This document shows, one piece after another, positions 8,273-17,043 of a DNA stretch of 64,000 nucleotides; position 1 is the first letter of the stretch, and each line of letters begins with the position of its first letter. Both the position numbers and the translations under genes were made by a program. This DNA comes from Candidatus Thiodiazotropha sp. (ex Codakia rugifera) (GTDB taxonomy: Bacteria > Pseudomonadota > Gammaproteobacteria > Chromatiales > Chromatiaceae), in NCBI GenBank assembly GCA_025656675.1, contig JAHXHN010000011.1:20506-84505 (forward strand), in the 5' to 3' direction. The notes under the pieces are model-generated. The model was not told the DNA's origin. It was given only the letters and a program-made list of their open reading frames with translations, and searched no databases.

Positions 8273-11200
8273 ATGTTAGACAACAGCGAATCTGAGCAAG
8301 CGGTCTTTGAGTCCGTGTTCGAGCATCACGATGCGGTGATGCTATTGATTGACCCATCGAACGGACAAATCATCAGAGCAAACAATGCAGCTGTAAATTA
8401 CTATGGCTATCAACGGAATGAGCTTGAAGGAATGCAGATCCAGCAGATTAATACGCTCTCGTCAGATGAGATAGGCTTTCATCGTCAGATGGCGTCTAAA
8501 GAGAAGCAGAATTATTTTATATTTCCACACCGCCTGAAGAACGGTGATATTCGCCAAGTCGAAGTGCACTCATCTCCCATTTTATTCGAACATCACCAGG
8601 TACTCTTTTCAGTGATTCATGACATCACTGATAGACAGCAGGCAGTGGATGATTTAACCAAAAGTGAGGATCGATATCACAGTTTGGTGGACCATATCGG
8701 AAACGGTGTGGCGTTGTACAAACCGGTAGATGGCGGCGATGATTTTATTTTCGTAGATATTAACCAGGCAGGCGAACGAATCACTCAAACTCAGAAACAA
8801 GATTTATTGGGTAAGCGTGTCTCCAAGCTTTTTCCGGGTTCACAGGAGTTGGGTCTATTAAACAAGCTCAAGCAGGTTCACAAGACAGGTCAACCACAAG
8901 AGATTCCAAAGACTCACTATCAGGATGGACATCTTAATCTATGGGTTAGAAATTACCTCTATGCACTGCCAAATGGCGAAATAGTCACTATCTTTGAAGA
9001 TTTGACAGGTACAACTCAACTTCAACAGGCGTTAGACCAGACAAGGGATACACTGGCAGACATTCTTGATAGTCTCGAGGCAATAGTCTACGTGGCGGAT
9101 ATGGAGACGTATGAACTCCTCTATATTAATGATTATACTAGAAAATTAACCAATGCAAATGTTGGGGAGACATGCTGGAAGGCCCTGCATAAAGGAATGA
9201 CAGGCCCATGTGATTTTTGTACAAACCCAAAGCTATCACATAATAACGGAGATCTTCATACCACCTATTGTTGGGAGTATTTCAGTGAACAGACCAAGCA
9301 TTGGTACTCTCTAAACGATAGTGCAGTTCGTTGGTCAGATGGTCGGATTGTCAAGTTGGAAGTCGGTTATGACATTACCTATTTAAAAAAGACCGAGTTG
9401 GCTCTGAGGCAATCAGAAGGACGTTTTGACCTTGCCATGCAGGGAGTAAATGACGGTCTCTATGATTGGGATTTAGCAACCGATGATGTTTACTATTCAC
9501 CACGCTGGAAATCAATGCTCGGCTATCAGGATCATGAGTTATCGAATAGACTCGATACCTGGCAAAAGTTGATTGATCCTGAAGATGGTAAGCGTTCATG
9601 GACAATGCTGCAGGATTATATGGAAGGGCGACGAGACAATTTCCAATTGGAATTTCGTATGCGTCACAAGGATGGTCACTGGGTTGATGTTCTATCACGA
9701 GCATTTCTTGTTCGGGATCCAAATGGAGAACCTATCAGGGCTGTAGGCACACATATAGACATTTCGGACCGGAAGCGGGTTGAAGAAGCGCTTCTGGCTG
9801 CACAGCAAAGACAGGTGATGGCACTCGAAATGGGGCGAGCATTCGCTTTTGAGTGGAATGTTTCATCCGATATGGTTGTCCACTCTACAAGCAGTAAGGA
9901 GATCCTTGGCCTGAATAGCGAGCAGATGAGCAATTTTAAGGCTGTAGAATTTTTTAGCCGTGTCCATACGGATGATCAGCGACAATTTCAAGCCATCCTA
10001 GATCAACTTAATCCTGAACAAGCAACCTATAGGCATAAATACCGTTACCAGCACAGTGATGGACGTTGGATCTTATTAGAAGATAGCGCCCGCGGATTCT
10101 TTAATCAGGATGGAAGCCTAAATCGACTTGTAGGAATAGCCGCAGATGTCACAGAGCGTGAAGAGGCGTTGGAGGCAATCAAGCGATATCAATATATAGC
10201 ATCAGCTACCGACGATATGATGGCCTTTGTGGATAGAGATTATGTCTATCTTACAGTCAATGAAAGTTATGCGCAGATCTTCAATCAGCCAATAAAAGAA
10301 ATCATTGGAAAAAATGTCGCTGAATTGTGGGGTGAGGATCAGTTCAACTCTCAAGTCAAAAATGCTCTAGATCGGGCGCTTGCAGGAGAACATGTCGAAT
10401 TTCAAATACACACGAACCTCCATGCAGGAGAGTTCGTTGACTTCGATGCACGATATTATCCCTATCTTGATAGCAAAGGCGATGTGACGGGTGTGGTTGT
10501 GCATGTCAGGGATATCACAAAGGTGATAAAAGATGCGAATGTGCTTCGTATGAGTGAAGAGCGACTCAATGCCATGGTTGAACTCTATCGTATGACGCCA
10601 GATCTTACGGAAGATGAAATCCTTGCATATGCTGTAGAGAAGGCACAGAAGATCACACACAGTAACATTGGTTATTTGTTTTTTGTCAATCAGGACCAAG
10701 AATCGCTCTCTTTAGAAACTTGGTCTCAGGATAACAATGATCAGGAGCGCACCCCATTTACACCGTTTCAGTCATTATCCAAGGCAGATATATGGGCTGA
10801 TGCAATCCGTAAAAACCGGACCGTAATCAACAATCATTTTACCAATGAATCCTGTGAGGTAGTGCTTCCTGCTGGGCATGTGATATTGCAACGTTATATG
10901 GCTGTACCTGTTATGGAAGAAGGAATGACAAGAATGATGCTTGGTGTAGGAAACAAGCAGCGGCTCTATGATGAAGATGATGCCAAACAGATTAGACTGA
11001 TTGGCGAAACGGTATGGCACCTGATCAGTCGCAAACGCGCAGAAAGGCAACTCAGACAATCTGCGATTGTGTTTGAGACAACCCGTGAGGCAGTATCTAT
11101 TACAGACGCAGATGCCAATATCCTTGCGGTCAATCGTGCCTTTACTGAGATAACAGGTTATGAAGAGAGTGAGGTGCTTGGAAAGAATCCAAGTATATTA

Positions 11201-12718
11201 AAGTCTGGGCGCTATGAGAATACATTTTATGAGGAGATGTGGCGTGCCATCAGTACGGAAGGACAGTGGAAAGGAGAAATCTGGAATCGACGTAAAAACG
11301 GTGAAGTCTACCCTGAATGGCTGTCAATTAATTCAGTACATGATGATAAAGGGCATGTGATCAACTATGTTGGCGTATTTTCCGATATTTCACAGATCAA
11401 ACGTTCCGAAGAACAGTTACATCATCTTGCTCACTTTGACCCATTGACCGATCTACCAAATCGTCTTCAGTTGAGTGACCAGCTTGAAACGTCAATTGGC
11501 AGGGCACAAAGGCATAATCAACAAATTGCTCTTCTTTTTATAGATCTGGACCACTTTAAGACAATTAATGACAGTCTGGGTCATCCTACCGGTGATCTGG
11601 TGCTGAAAGCAGTAGCAGACAGGCTGCGCCAAAGAATTCGCAAAGAGGATTTTCTAGCTAGATTAGGCGGTGATGAGTTTGTCATCCTACTTGATGACTG
11701 TCAGCGAATGGATGATGTTGCATTTGTCGCACAGGATGCTATTCAAACCATGCAAAAACCTTTCGTCTTAGAGGATAAACAGGATATCTATTTAGGTTGT
11801 AGTATTGGTATCAGTATCTATCCAGCAGATGGTACAGAGACAATGGAGTTGATTCGAAATGCGGATACCGCCATGTATCGTGCAAAATCTGAGGGTAGAA
11901 ATACCTATCGTTTCTATACTGAGGCAATGACCAGGATTGCCAGTGAACGACTGGAATTGGAAAGTAAGTTACGCAGGGCGATAGAACATGAAGAATTATG
12001 TGTCTACTATCAACCACAATTAAGCGTTGTATCCCAAGAGATCATTGGCTTTGAAGCGTTAGTACGTTGGCAGAGTCCTGAAGATGGGCTTATTCTCCCC
12101 GGTAGATTCATCGGTATAGCTGAAGAGAGTGGTTTGATTGGGCCTATCGGTGAATGGGTGCTTGAGAAAGCGTGTGGCGACGTCATGGAATGGCGTAAAA
12201 AGGGAGTTGACCCGGGTATTTTAAGCGTCAATCTATCCAGTAGGCAATTTCATAATCGCTTTTTGGCAGATGACATTGCCGGAGTTTTAACTCGCTGTGA
12301 CATGCAACCCTCACAACTCGAACTGGAAATCACAGAAAGTGTCTTGATGGAGTTGACGGAAAAAACCGTCAATAATCTTAAAGAGTTGGAAAATCTCGGT
12401 ATACGTCTATCGATAGATGATTTTGGTACTGGCTATTCCTCTCTTGCTTACTTAAAACGGTTTAATATCGATAAGCTTAAAATTGATCGAGCCTTTATAA
12501 AGGGTGTCCCGGGGGATAGCAGTGATGTAGAAATTACCTCTACTATTATTGCAATGGCAAGAAATCTACACATTCAAGTATTGGCAGAGGGCGTTGAAAA
12601 CCAACAACAGCTTGCATTTTTACAGGGCCAGAGTTGTGATCAGTATCAAGGTTACTACTACGCAAAACCCTTGCCCGAAGAGAAGGCATTACAATTACTA
12701 CTGAATAGTCAAAATTGA
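8273..12718 (+). CDS. Multi-PAS/GAF diguanylate cyclase-phosphodiesterase (GGDEF-EAL)
   Basis: The 1481-residue protein is cytoplasmic, with no membrane segment seen. Seven PAS-type domains lie at roughly residues 8-125, 128-247, 256-372, 380-500, 510-635, 638-755 and 925-1045, with a GAF-like domain at about 775-915. They are followed by GGDEF (about 1050-1210) and EAL (about 1225-1475). The cyclase signature G-G-D-E-F is intact at 1132-1136, with the inhibitory R-x-x-D site (R-K-E-D) five residues before it. The EAL motif is intact at 1261-1263, with conserved N-L-S-S-R-Q, E-I-T-E-S, D-D-F-G-T-G-Y and A-E-G-V-E-N. Both making and degrading c-di-GMP therefore look possible. The third PAS has a C-x13-C-x2-C pattern that might hold a metal or respond to redox state. 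No neighbour shares its strand closely. Confidence 0.93.
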   Translation: MLDNSESEQAVFESVFEHHDAVMLLIDPSNGQIIRANNAAVNYYGYQRNELEGMQIQQINTLSSDEIGFHRQMASKEKQNYFIFPHRLKNGDIRQVEVHSSPILFEHHQVLFSVIHDITDRQQAVDDLTKSEDRYHSLVDHIGNGVALYKPVDGGDDFIFVDINQAGERITQTQKQDLLGKRVSKLFPGSQELGLLNKLKQVHKTGQPQEIPKTHYQDGHLNLWVRNYLYALPNGEIVTIFEDLTGTTQLQQALDQTRDTLADILDSLEAIVYVADMETYELLYINDYTRKLTNANVGETCWKALHKGMTGPCDFCTNPKLSHNNGDLHTTYCWEYFSEQTKHWYSLNDSAVRWSDGRIVKLEVGYDITYLKKTELALRQSEGRFDLAMQGVNDGLYDWDLATDDVYYSPRWKSMLGYQDHELSNRLDTWQKLIDPEDGKRSWTMLQDYMEGRRDNFQLEFRMRHKDGHWVDVLSRAFLVRDPNGEPIRAVGTHIDISDRKRVEEALLAAQQRQVMALEMGRAFAFEWNVSSDMVVHSTSSKEILGLNSEQMSNFKAVEFFSRVHTDDQRQFQAILDQLNPEQATYRHKYRYQHSDGRWILLEDSARGFFNQDGSLNRLVGIAADVTEREEALEAIKRYQYIASATDDMMAFVDRDYVYLTVNESYAQIFNQPIKEIIGKNVAELWGEDQFNSQVKNALDRALAGEHVEFQIHTNLHAGEFVDFDARYYPYLDSKGDVTGVVVHVRDITKVIKDANVLRMSEERLNAMVELYRMTPDLTEDEILAYAVEKAQKITHSNIGYLFFVNQDQESLSLETWSQDNNDQERTPFTPFQSLSKADIWADAIRKNRTVINNHFTNESCEVVLPAGHVILQRYMAVPVMEEGMTRMMLGVGNKQRLYDEDDAKQIRLIGETVWHLISRKRAERQLRQSAIVFETTREAVSITDADANILAVNRAFTEITGYEESEVLGKNPSILKSGRYENTFYEEMWRAISTEGQWKGEIWNRRKNGEVYPEWLSINSVHDDKGHVINYVGVFSDISQIKRSEEQLHHLAHFDPLTDLPNRLQLSDQLETSIGRAQRHNQQIALLFIDLDHFKTINDSLGHPTGDLVLKAVADRLRQRIRKEDFLARLGGDEFVILLDDCQRMDDVAFVAQDAIQTMQKPFVLEDKQDIYLGCSIGISIYPADGTETMELIRNADTAMYRAKSEGRNTYRFYTEAMTRIASERLELESKLRRAIEHEELCVYYQPQLSVVSQEIIGFEALVRWQSPEDGLILPGRFIGIAEESGLIGPIGEWVLEKACGDVMEWRKKGVDPGILSVNLSSRQFHNRFLADDIAGVLTRCDMQPSQLELEITESVLMELTEKTVNNLKELENLGIRLSIDDFGTGYSSLAYLKRFNIDKLKIDRAFIKGVPGDSSDVEITSTIIAMARNLHIQVLAEGVENQQQLAFLQGQSCDQYQGYYYAKPLPEEKALQLLLNSQN

Positions 12719-12781
12719 TATACTTACTTTTTTCTGCCGTCCCGCAAATTCTTTAGGTAATAGGATATGGTGGATCAGACT

Positions 12782-13204
12782 TTACTCCAGCCATATACCC
12801 TTTTGCGAAAACCACTCTTTATCGATGCGCCATTTGACCTTATCTATATCATCACGTCCAAGTACTCTTTTTTTGACCTTTGACTGAATAGATGCGAGTT
12901 TTTTCTGTGCGACGATCATCTGTGGATCTTGTGTACTCTTGTTATTCAGGAAGGGGTTGATGATACCCAAGAATCTAACAGCAGGCATTGTATTAGAACG
13001 TGGCGATGAGATGATTGCTGTAGTGCCGACTATTTCCAGTATTCTGAATGGATAAGGATATGTCGCAGTATCGTGATCCTGCTGTATTAAAGCATTAATC
13101 TCACTCAGACGAAAATCACGTGTCAACAACCACCCCAGAAAAATAAGCAGTAATATACCACTTAAAGTAGCAGCATATATTTTCGTACCCCTATCAAGTC
13201 CCAT
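12782..13204 (-). CDS. Hypothetical single-pass membrane protein
   Basis: The ATG at 13204 is preceded by GGAG at a spacing of 8, giving 140 residues; the longer open frame to 13261 has no such signal. One membrane helix (about residues 8-25, A-A-T-L-S-G-I-L-L-L-I-F-L-G-W-L-L) is followed by a soluble tail of about 110 residues without a recognised domain. The tail has a central strand-rich part (P-F-R-I-L-E-I-V-G-T-T-A-I-I-S-S) and a basic coiled region. Near its end it carries K-V-K-W-R-I-D-K, which resembles a motif in the next small gene to the right. I do not recognise the family. Confidence 0.6.
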   Translation of the reverse strand: MGLDRGTKIYAATLSGILLLIFLGWLLTRDFRLSEINALIQQDHDTATYPYPFRILEIVGTTAIISSPRSNTMPAVRFLGIINPFLNNKSTQDPQMIVAQKKLASIQSKVKKRVLGRDDIDKVKWRIDKEWFSQKGIWLE

Positions 13205-13566
13205 GTTTGACACTCCAAATCGCGTAACCATAACTATTAAACCTACAGGCCACAATGACAATCCTCAGCCATATCTTTTAAAGGCGTCACCTATCATTCA
13301 GGTGGGTCAAGCAGCATTTCTGGTATCCAATTACTGATAATAAGATGGAAAGAAGCGATGCGAAAGCACACTACCTAATAGGCGAAAAGGTGATGGTTAA
13401 GAAGTTTAATTAGCGTGATATCGTCAGAACAAGCAATAACACTCGGAATCGAAATCGCTTCACGACATGTTATATGTATACAAACTACAGGGTCGTATTA
13501 TGTTTTAATATATACATTTACCAAATCGGGTACGCTGTAGAGATAGACATATGGTTATGAGAAGGG
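13205..13566. other. Intergenic region between two small membrane-protein genes
   Basis: I see no gene in this 362-base stretch. It has a short CACCT/AGGTG inverted repeat near 13286-13304 and an AT-rich part around 13480-13530 with several TATA-like runs. It presumably holds the promoter of the leftward 140-residue protein. Confidence 0.45.
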
Positions 13567-13752
13567 TTATCGATTAGAGATGGCGGTCTCTTTATTTTGA
13601 TGGTTCTTTTCCTTAAAACCGGGATATTCGTCGATACGCCAACGCTTCACCTCGTGGTCCTGCTCGTCGACGAAACGTAATTTAGACCAGGAGGCAAATG
13701 CAACGATACAGGATAGTATCAATACAACAGCTATGAGTTTTGGCGTGAACAT
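13567..13752 (-). CDS. Hypothetical small membrane protein (61 aa)
   Basis: A 61-residue product with one N-terminal membrane helix (about residues 5-22) followed by a short, highly charged tail. ATG 13752 is preceded by AAGAG at a reasonable spacing. The tail includes E-V-K-R-W-R-I-D-E-Y, similar to the K-V-K-W-R-I-D-K segment of the larger membrane protein about 360 bases downstream on the same strand, so the two may be related. No function is known to me. Confidence 0.5.
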   Translation of the reverse strand: MFTPKLIAVVLILSCIVAFASWSKLRFVDEQDHEVKRWRIDEYPGFKEKNHQNKETAISNR

Positions 13753-14116
13753 AAATTTCTCTTTTTGTTACTACCCGGAACATAAGTTAGGTGGTATTCA
13801 GTTAGTCTGTGCATGTTCACGGCAAGGCCCTGCCATACCGTGGTAGCAATTTGACTCCAAGTGACAGCAACAGCCCAGGACCTGCACAACAAGGGCAAAG
13901 TGAGGCTCGGGGCTTAGAATATCGTCTAATCTACATTCGGGTTATTATAGATTCAAACTGTCGAAGTTGGGTAGTGTCAAAACGTAGAAGAGTTTACAGA
14001 ATAGCAAAGGGCAGATGATCACATACATTCAGGTCCCCATGCAGTATATCAATGGTTTGTGGTGATACCCGGTATTTTCCTAAAACAAAGAGTTCACTCT
14101 AAGCAGTTCTGATTCT
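13753..14116. other. Divergent intergenic region upstream of the ydbH-like gene
   Basis: No gene is supported here. A 69-codon frame at 13809-14018 (plus) has no recognisable features and no ribosome binding site. The stretch should hold the promoters for the leftward 61-residue protein and for the rightward YdbH-like gene, but none is distinctive. Confidence 0.45.
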
Positions 14117-16177
14117 ATGAAAAATAATCACATACTAAAAGCACGGTTTGTTTGTCTGTTTGGATTGTTTTTCATGCCGATGTACGTTTTGGCAGAATTA
14201 CTGTTGGATTTTTCCTCAGACAAAATAACCACTGATGAATGGTCGATGCAAGGGCTGAATGTAGAACTGGCATTATCCGAAGAAAATCAGTTGGCTGTTA
14301 AAATGACTGCTTCTAGCTTCGTCCATACAGCTCTGCCTGGTCGAGTTAGCGGAATTACGTTCAATTGTCCTGCCATTCAGCGACGTAAACAGGTTTACGT
14401 TTGCACAGGAGGGCGGTTACAAATTGCTGATACCCCTTATGGTCCACAGGATCTGGTCGCCAGTGGCCAGTTTATCGACAGTGAACATCTTAAATTACAG
14501 GTCGATAACCTAAAGCTCGCTGGTGGCAGTGTGGCATTTGAACTGGAGCTGACTGATGGACGATGGAAGCTGGCACTGAATGGCAAAAGACTCAAGCTTG
14601 ATGCTCTACGAAAGCAGTTTGATGTGCACTCTTTACCTGAGGATTGGAGTCTTTCCGGTGTGGCAACGCTACAAGCTAAACTATCCGGGTATACAGATGA
14701 GCCTGACGCTTTAAAATTGGCCCTTCAAATTCGCAATTTGACTTATGCTGATGAGCAAGGTCTGCAAGTAGCAGAAGATGGTTATTTGGAAGTTGATCTG
14801 GATGTCAGGCGAAAACATACAGACTGGCTGGGAGATTCGAAACTCACACTCTACAAAGGTGCGTTTTATTCGGATCCGTTGTTTCTGGAAATAGCAAATA
14901 AACCGGTTGAGATGAGCCTGCAGGGACGATGGAAACCGGCTTCTGAACAATTACACATTTATAAGTCTCAATTGATTGTACCTCAGGTCGTGACGGCGCA
15001 GGGCCAGGCAATTTTGGATGTTACGAAAAAACGTGTGATAGAGGCGGATATTCAACTTCAGATTGATGAGTTGGAAGGGCTGTACACTACCGTTTTGCAA
15101 CCATTTCTAATAGGCACCATGATGGATGACCTAAAGACAACAGGAGTGGTCAAATCTGAGCTGGAGATAAAAGATGGACAGTTACAAGGGTTTAGCTCAA
15201 CAATGGAGCATGTCTCTATCGATGATAATCGCAATCTCTTTGCATTGTATGGACTGTCCGGCCAATTGGTGTGGTTACGAAATGGACAAGCCGATGCATC
15301 TCGTGTGCAAATAGAAAGCGGCCGGCTCTATAAAATTGAATATGGATCGGTCAGGATCCATGCGCGAGCGCAAAGCGGTGAAATTTTATTTCTAGCGCCA
15401 GTGGATGTACCACTGTTGGATGGCATCATCCATGTTGAGCAATTCAATGCAAAGGGTTTGTTGGATCATTCACCTGAATGGACAACCCGAGCTCAGCTCA
15501 CTGATATCTCTCTTCAGTCACTTGCAGATTCATTTGGATGGCCGACCATGAAAGGATACCTGAATGGAAGCATACCTACTGTACACTACCGGAATCATGC
15601 GCTGAATTTAGATGGGGAGTTGAAGTTTGATGTTTTCGGAGGCGCAATAAGCGTAGGTCAACTGGTAATCAAAGATCCATTGGGTCGGGTACCTGAGTTA
15701 TTTGCAGATCTACATCTAAGTGACCTGGAGCTGGCACAGATTACCCAAACATTTTCATTTGGACATATAGAAGGTGGTCTAGAGGGACAAGTTGAGGGAT
15801 TGCATCTGGCAAACTGGGAACCCATCGCCTTTCGAGCTCGTTTTAATACACCGGATAATGACAAGACACCACATCGTATCAGTCAGCGTGCAGTGGATAA
15901 CCTGACCTCGCTTGGAAATGGTGTGGGCAGTGGTCTTTCAAGCACTTTTCTGGGCATCTTTAAAGAGTTTAGATATAAAAGGATTGAATTGCAGGCAAAT
16001 CTGCAAGGTAGTATTGCAGAATTGGATGGGATGGCGCATTCTGACGGCGGTTACTATCTCGTTAAGGGGTCAGGTCTCCCAAGAATTGATGTGATAGCGA
16101 GAAATCGTCAAGTCGCTTGGAAAACCTTGTTGGAACGGTTAAAAAATATCCGTGTCGAAGGGATGGAGGTCAGGTGA
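14117..16177 (+). CDS. YdbH-like periplasmic AsmA/TamB-type repetitive beta-groove protein
   Basis: This 686-residue protein has a signal peptide or N-terminal anchor (residues about 8-26) and then an almost entirely beta-strand, amphipathic body with repeating strand patterns. The C-terminal part (G-G-L-E-G-Q-V-E-G-L-H-L-A-N-W-E-P and R-I-S-Q-R-A-V-D-N-L) matches what I know of YdbH-family tails. In Escherichia coli, YdbH, YhdP and TamB span the periplasm and help move phospholipids to the outer membrane. The next gene encodes a YnbE/YdbL-like lipoprotein, the same partnership as the E. coli ydbH-ynbE-ydbL operon, which strongly supports the call. It is shorter than E. coli YdbH (about 880 residues). 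Confidence 0.78.
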   Translation: MKNNHILKARFVCLFGLFFMPMYVLAELLLDFSSDKITTDEWSMQGLNVELALSEENQLAVKMTASSFVHTALPGRVSGITFNCPAIQRRKQVYVCTGGRLQIADTPYGPQDLVASGQFIDSEHLKLQVDNLKLAGGSVAFELELTDGRWKLALNGKRLKLDALRKQFDVHSLPEDWSLSGVATLQAKLSGYTDEPDALKLALQIRNLTYADEQGLQVAEDGYLEVDLDVRRKHTDWLGDSKLTLYKGAFYSDPLFLEIANKPVEMSLQGRWKPASEQLHIYKSQLIVPQVVTAQGQAILDVTKKRVIEADIQLQIDELEGLYTTVLQPFLIGTMMDDLKTTGVVKSELEIKDGQLQGFSSTMEHVSIDDNRNLFALYGLSGQLVWLRNGQADASRVQIESGRLYKIEYGSVRIHARAQSGEILFLAPVDVPLLDGIIHVEQFNAKGLLDHSPEWTTRAQLTDISLQSLADSFGWPTMKGYLNGSIPTVHYRNHALNLDGELKFDVFGGAISVGQLVIKDPLGRVPELFADLHLSDLELAQITQTFSFGHIEGGLEGQVEGLHLANWEPIAFRARFNTPDNDKTPHRISQRAVDNLTSLGNGVGSGLSSTFLGIFKEFRYKRIELQANLQGSIAELDGMAHSDGGYYLVKGSGLPRIDVIARNRQVAWKTLLERLKNIRVEGMEVR

Positions 16178-16352
16178 TTTGGTAAGTTGCAGAAATAGAA
16201 TGTATCGGCCACCAAAGAATGTAAACCACTGTAAAAGTTTGTATTAACGATAGTTAAGTTAGTGTTGTTCAATGAAATTATTGAGAAAAAAGCTATAGTA
16301 TTTTTACCAGAAAATATCTCGAAACATCAACTCTAATGTTAAGGAATAAAAT

Positions 16353-16985
16353 ATGCTGAAACGCTTTCTCGGATATCCCTTTATGGCACTGAGTCTGGTG
16401 GCTTGTGTCACAATTAATATCTATTTTCCAGCAGCTGCTGCTGAGGAGGCTGCAAGGACCATTGTGCGTGATGTGCTCGGTGAGAAGGCACCCGAGAAAC
16501 AGGAACAACCGATACCTGAATCGGCACCTAAAGAAGATGATAAACAATCTTCATTAGAGCAAACACATAGTCAATATCAATCTGCAATGGTAAGGGTATT
16601 GGACTTTTTTGTAGCACCTGCTCATGCGGCACAGCCCAATATAGATATTGATTCACCGGCAATTCGAAGTCTTAGGTCATCAATGTCAGGTCGTCAGACT
16701 GGACTGGCTGGATACTATCGTTCAGGGGCTTTGGGTTTTACCAATAATGGGTTGGTGGCAGTACGAGATCTGAAGCTCATTTCATTGCGAGACAGGAACA
16801 AGGTAAAGAAGCTGGTTGCAGATGAAAATGGTGATCGTAAGCGCCTCTATGCGGAAATTGCCAGAGCGAATGGGCAGCCTCAATGGGAGAAGGATATTCG
16901 TGATACTTTTTCACGGGTATGGGTAGAGGAGGCACCCAAAGGCTACTGGTTTCAAGACGCAGGGGGTAAGTGGCAGAAAAAGTAG
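16353..16985 (+). CDS. YnbE/YdbL-like lipoprotein (DUF1318 family)
   Basis: The 210-residue protein starts at ATG 16353 after AAGGA (spacing 7). A lipobox (L-V-A-C, Cys18) predicts a lipoprotein. Right after the cysteine comes V-T-I-N-I-Y-F-P, followed by A-A-A-A-E-E-A-A, a YnbE-like opening. After a charged linker the C-terminal half (about residues 105-210) is a DUF1318/YdbL domain, with R-D-R-N-K-V-K-K-L-V, R-L-Y-A-E-I-A-R-A-N-G and the closing P-K-G-Y-W-F-Q-D-A-G-G-K-W. In E. coli YnbE and YdbL are separate small proteins acting with YdbH; here both functions appear joined in one chain. A 175-base gap separates it from the ydbH-like gene. Confidence 0.8.
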   Translation: MLKRFLGYPFMALSLVACVTINIYFPAAAAEEAARTIVRDVLGEKAPEKQEQPIPESAPKEDDKQSSLEQTHSQYQSAMVRVLDFFVAPAHAAQPNIDIDSPAIRSLRSSMSGRQTGLAGYYRSGALGFTNNGLVAVRDLKLISLRDRNKVKKLVADENGDRKRLYAEIARANGQPQWEKDIRDTFSRVWVEEAPKGYWFQDAGGKWQKK

Positions 16986-17001
16986 ATTGCAATAGCTATT
17001 T

Positions 17002-17030
17002 AAAAAGGTTGTCCAGGCAACCTTTTTGAT
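17002..17030. terminator. Bidirectional rho-independent terminator
   Basis: The arms AAAAAGGTTG (17002-17011) and CAACCTTTTT (17018-17027) pair around a six-base loop. An A-run on one side and a T-run on the other make it a terminator in both directions. It sits between the convergent lipoprotein gene (ends 16985) and hybrid kinase gene (ends 17044). Confidence 0.9.
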
Positions 17031-17043
17031 AGCTCATACTGTA

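Noticed and set aside
13809..14018. Open frame of 69 codons upstream of the ydbH-like gene.
   Set aside because: No ribosome binding site or recognisable feature; likely chance.
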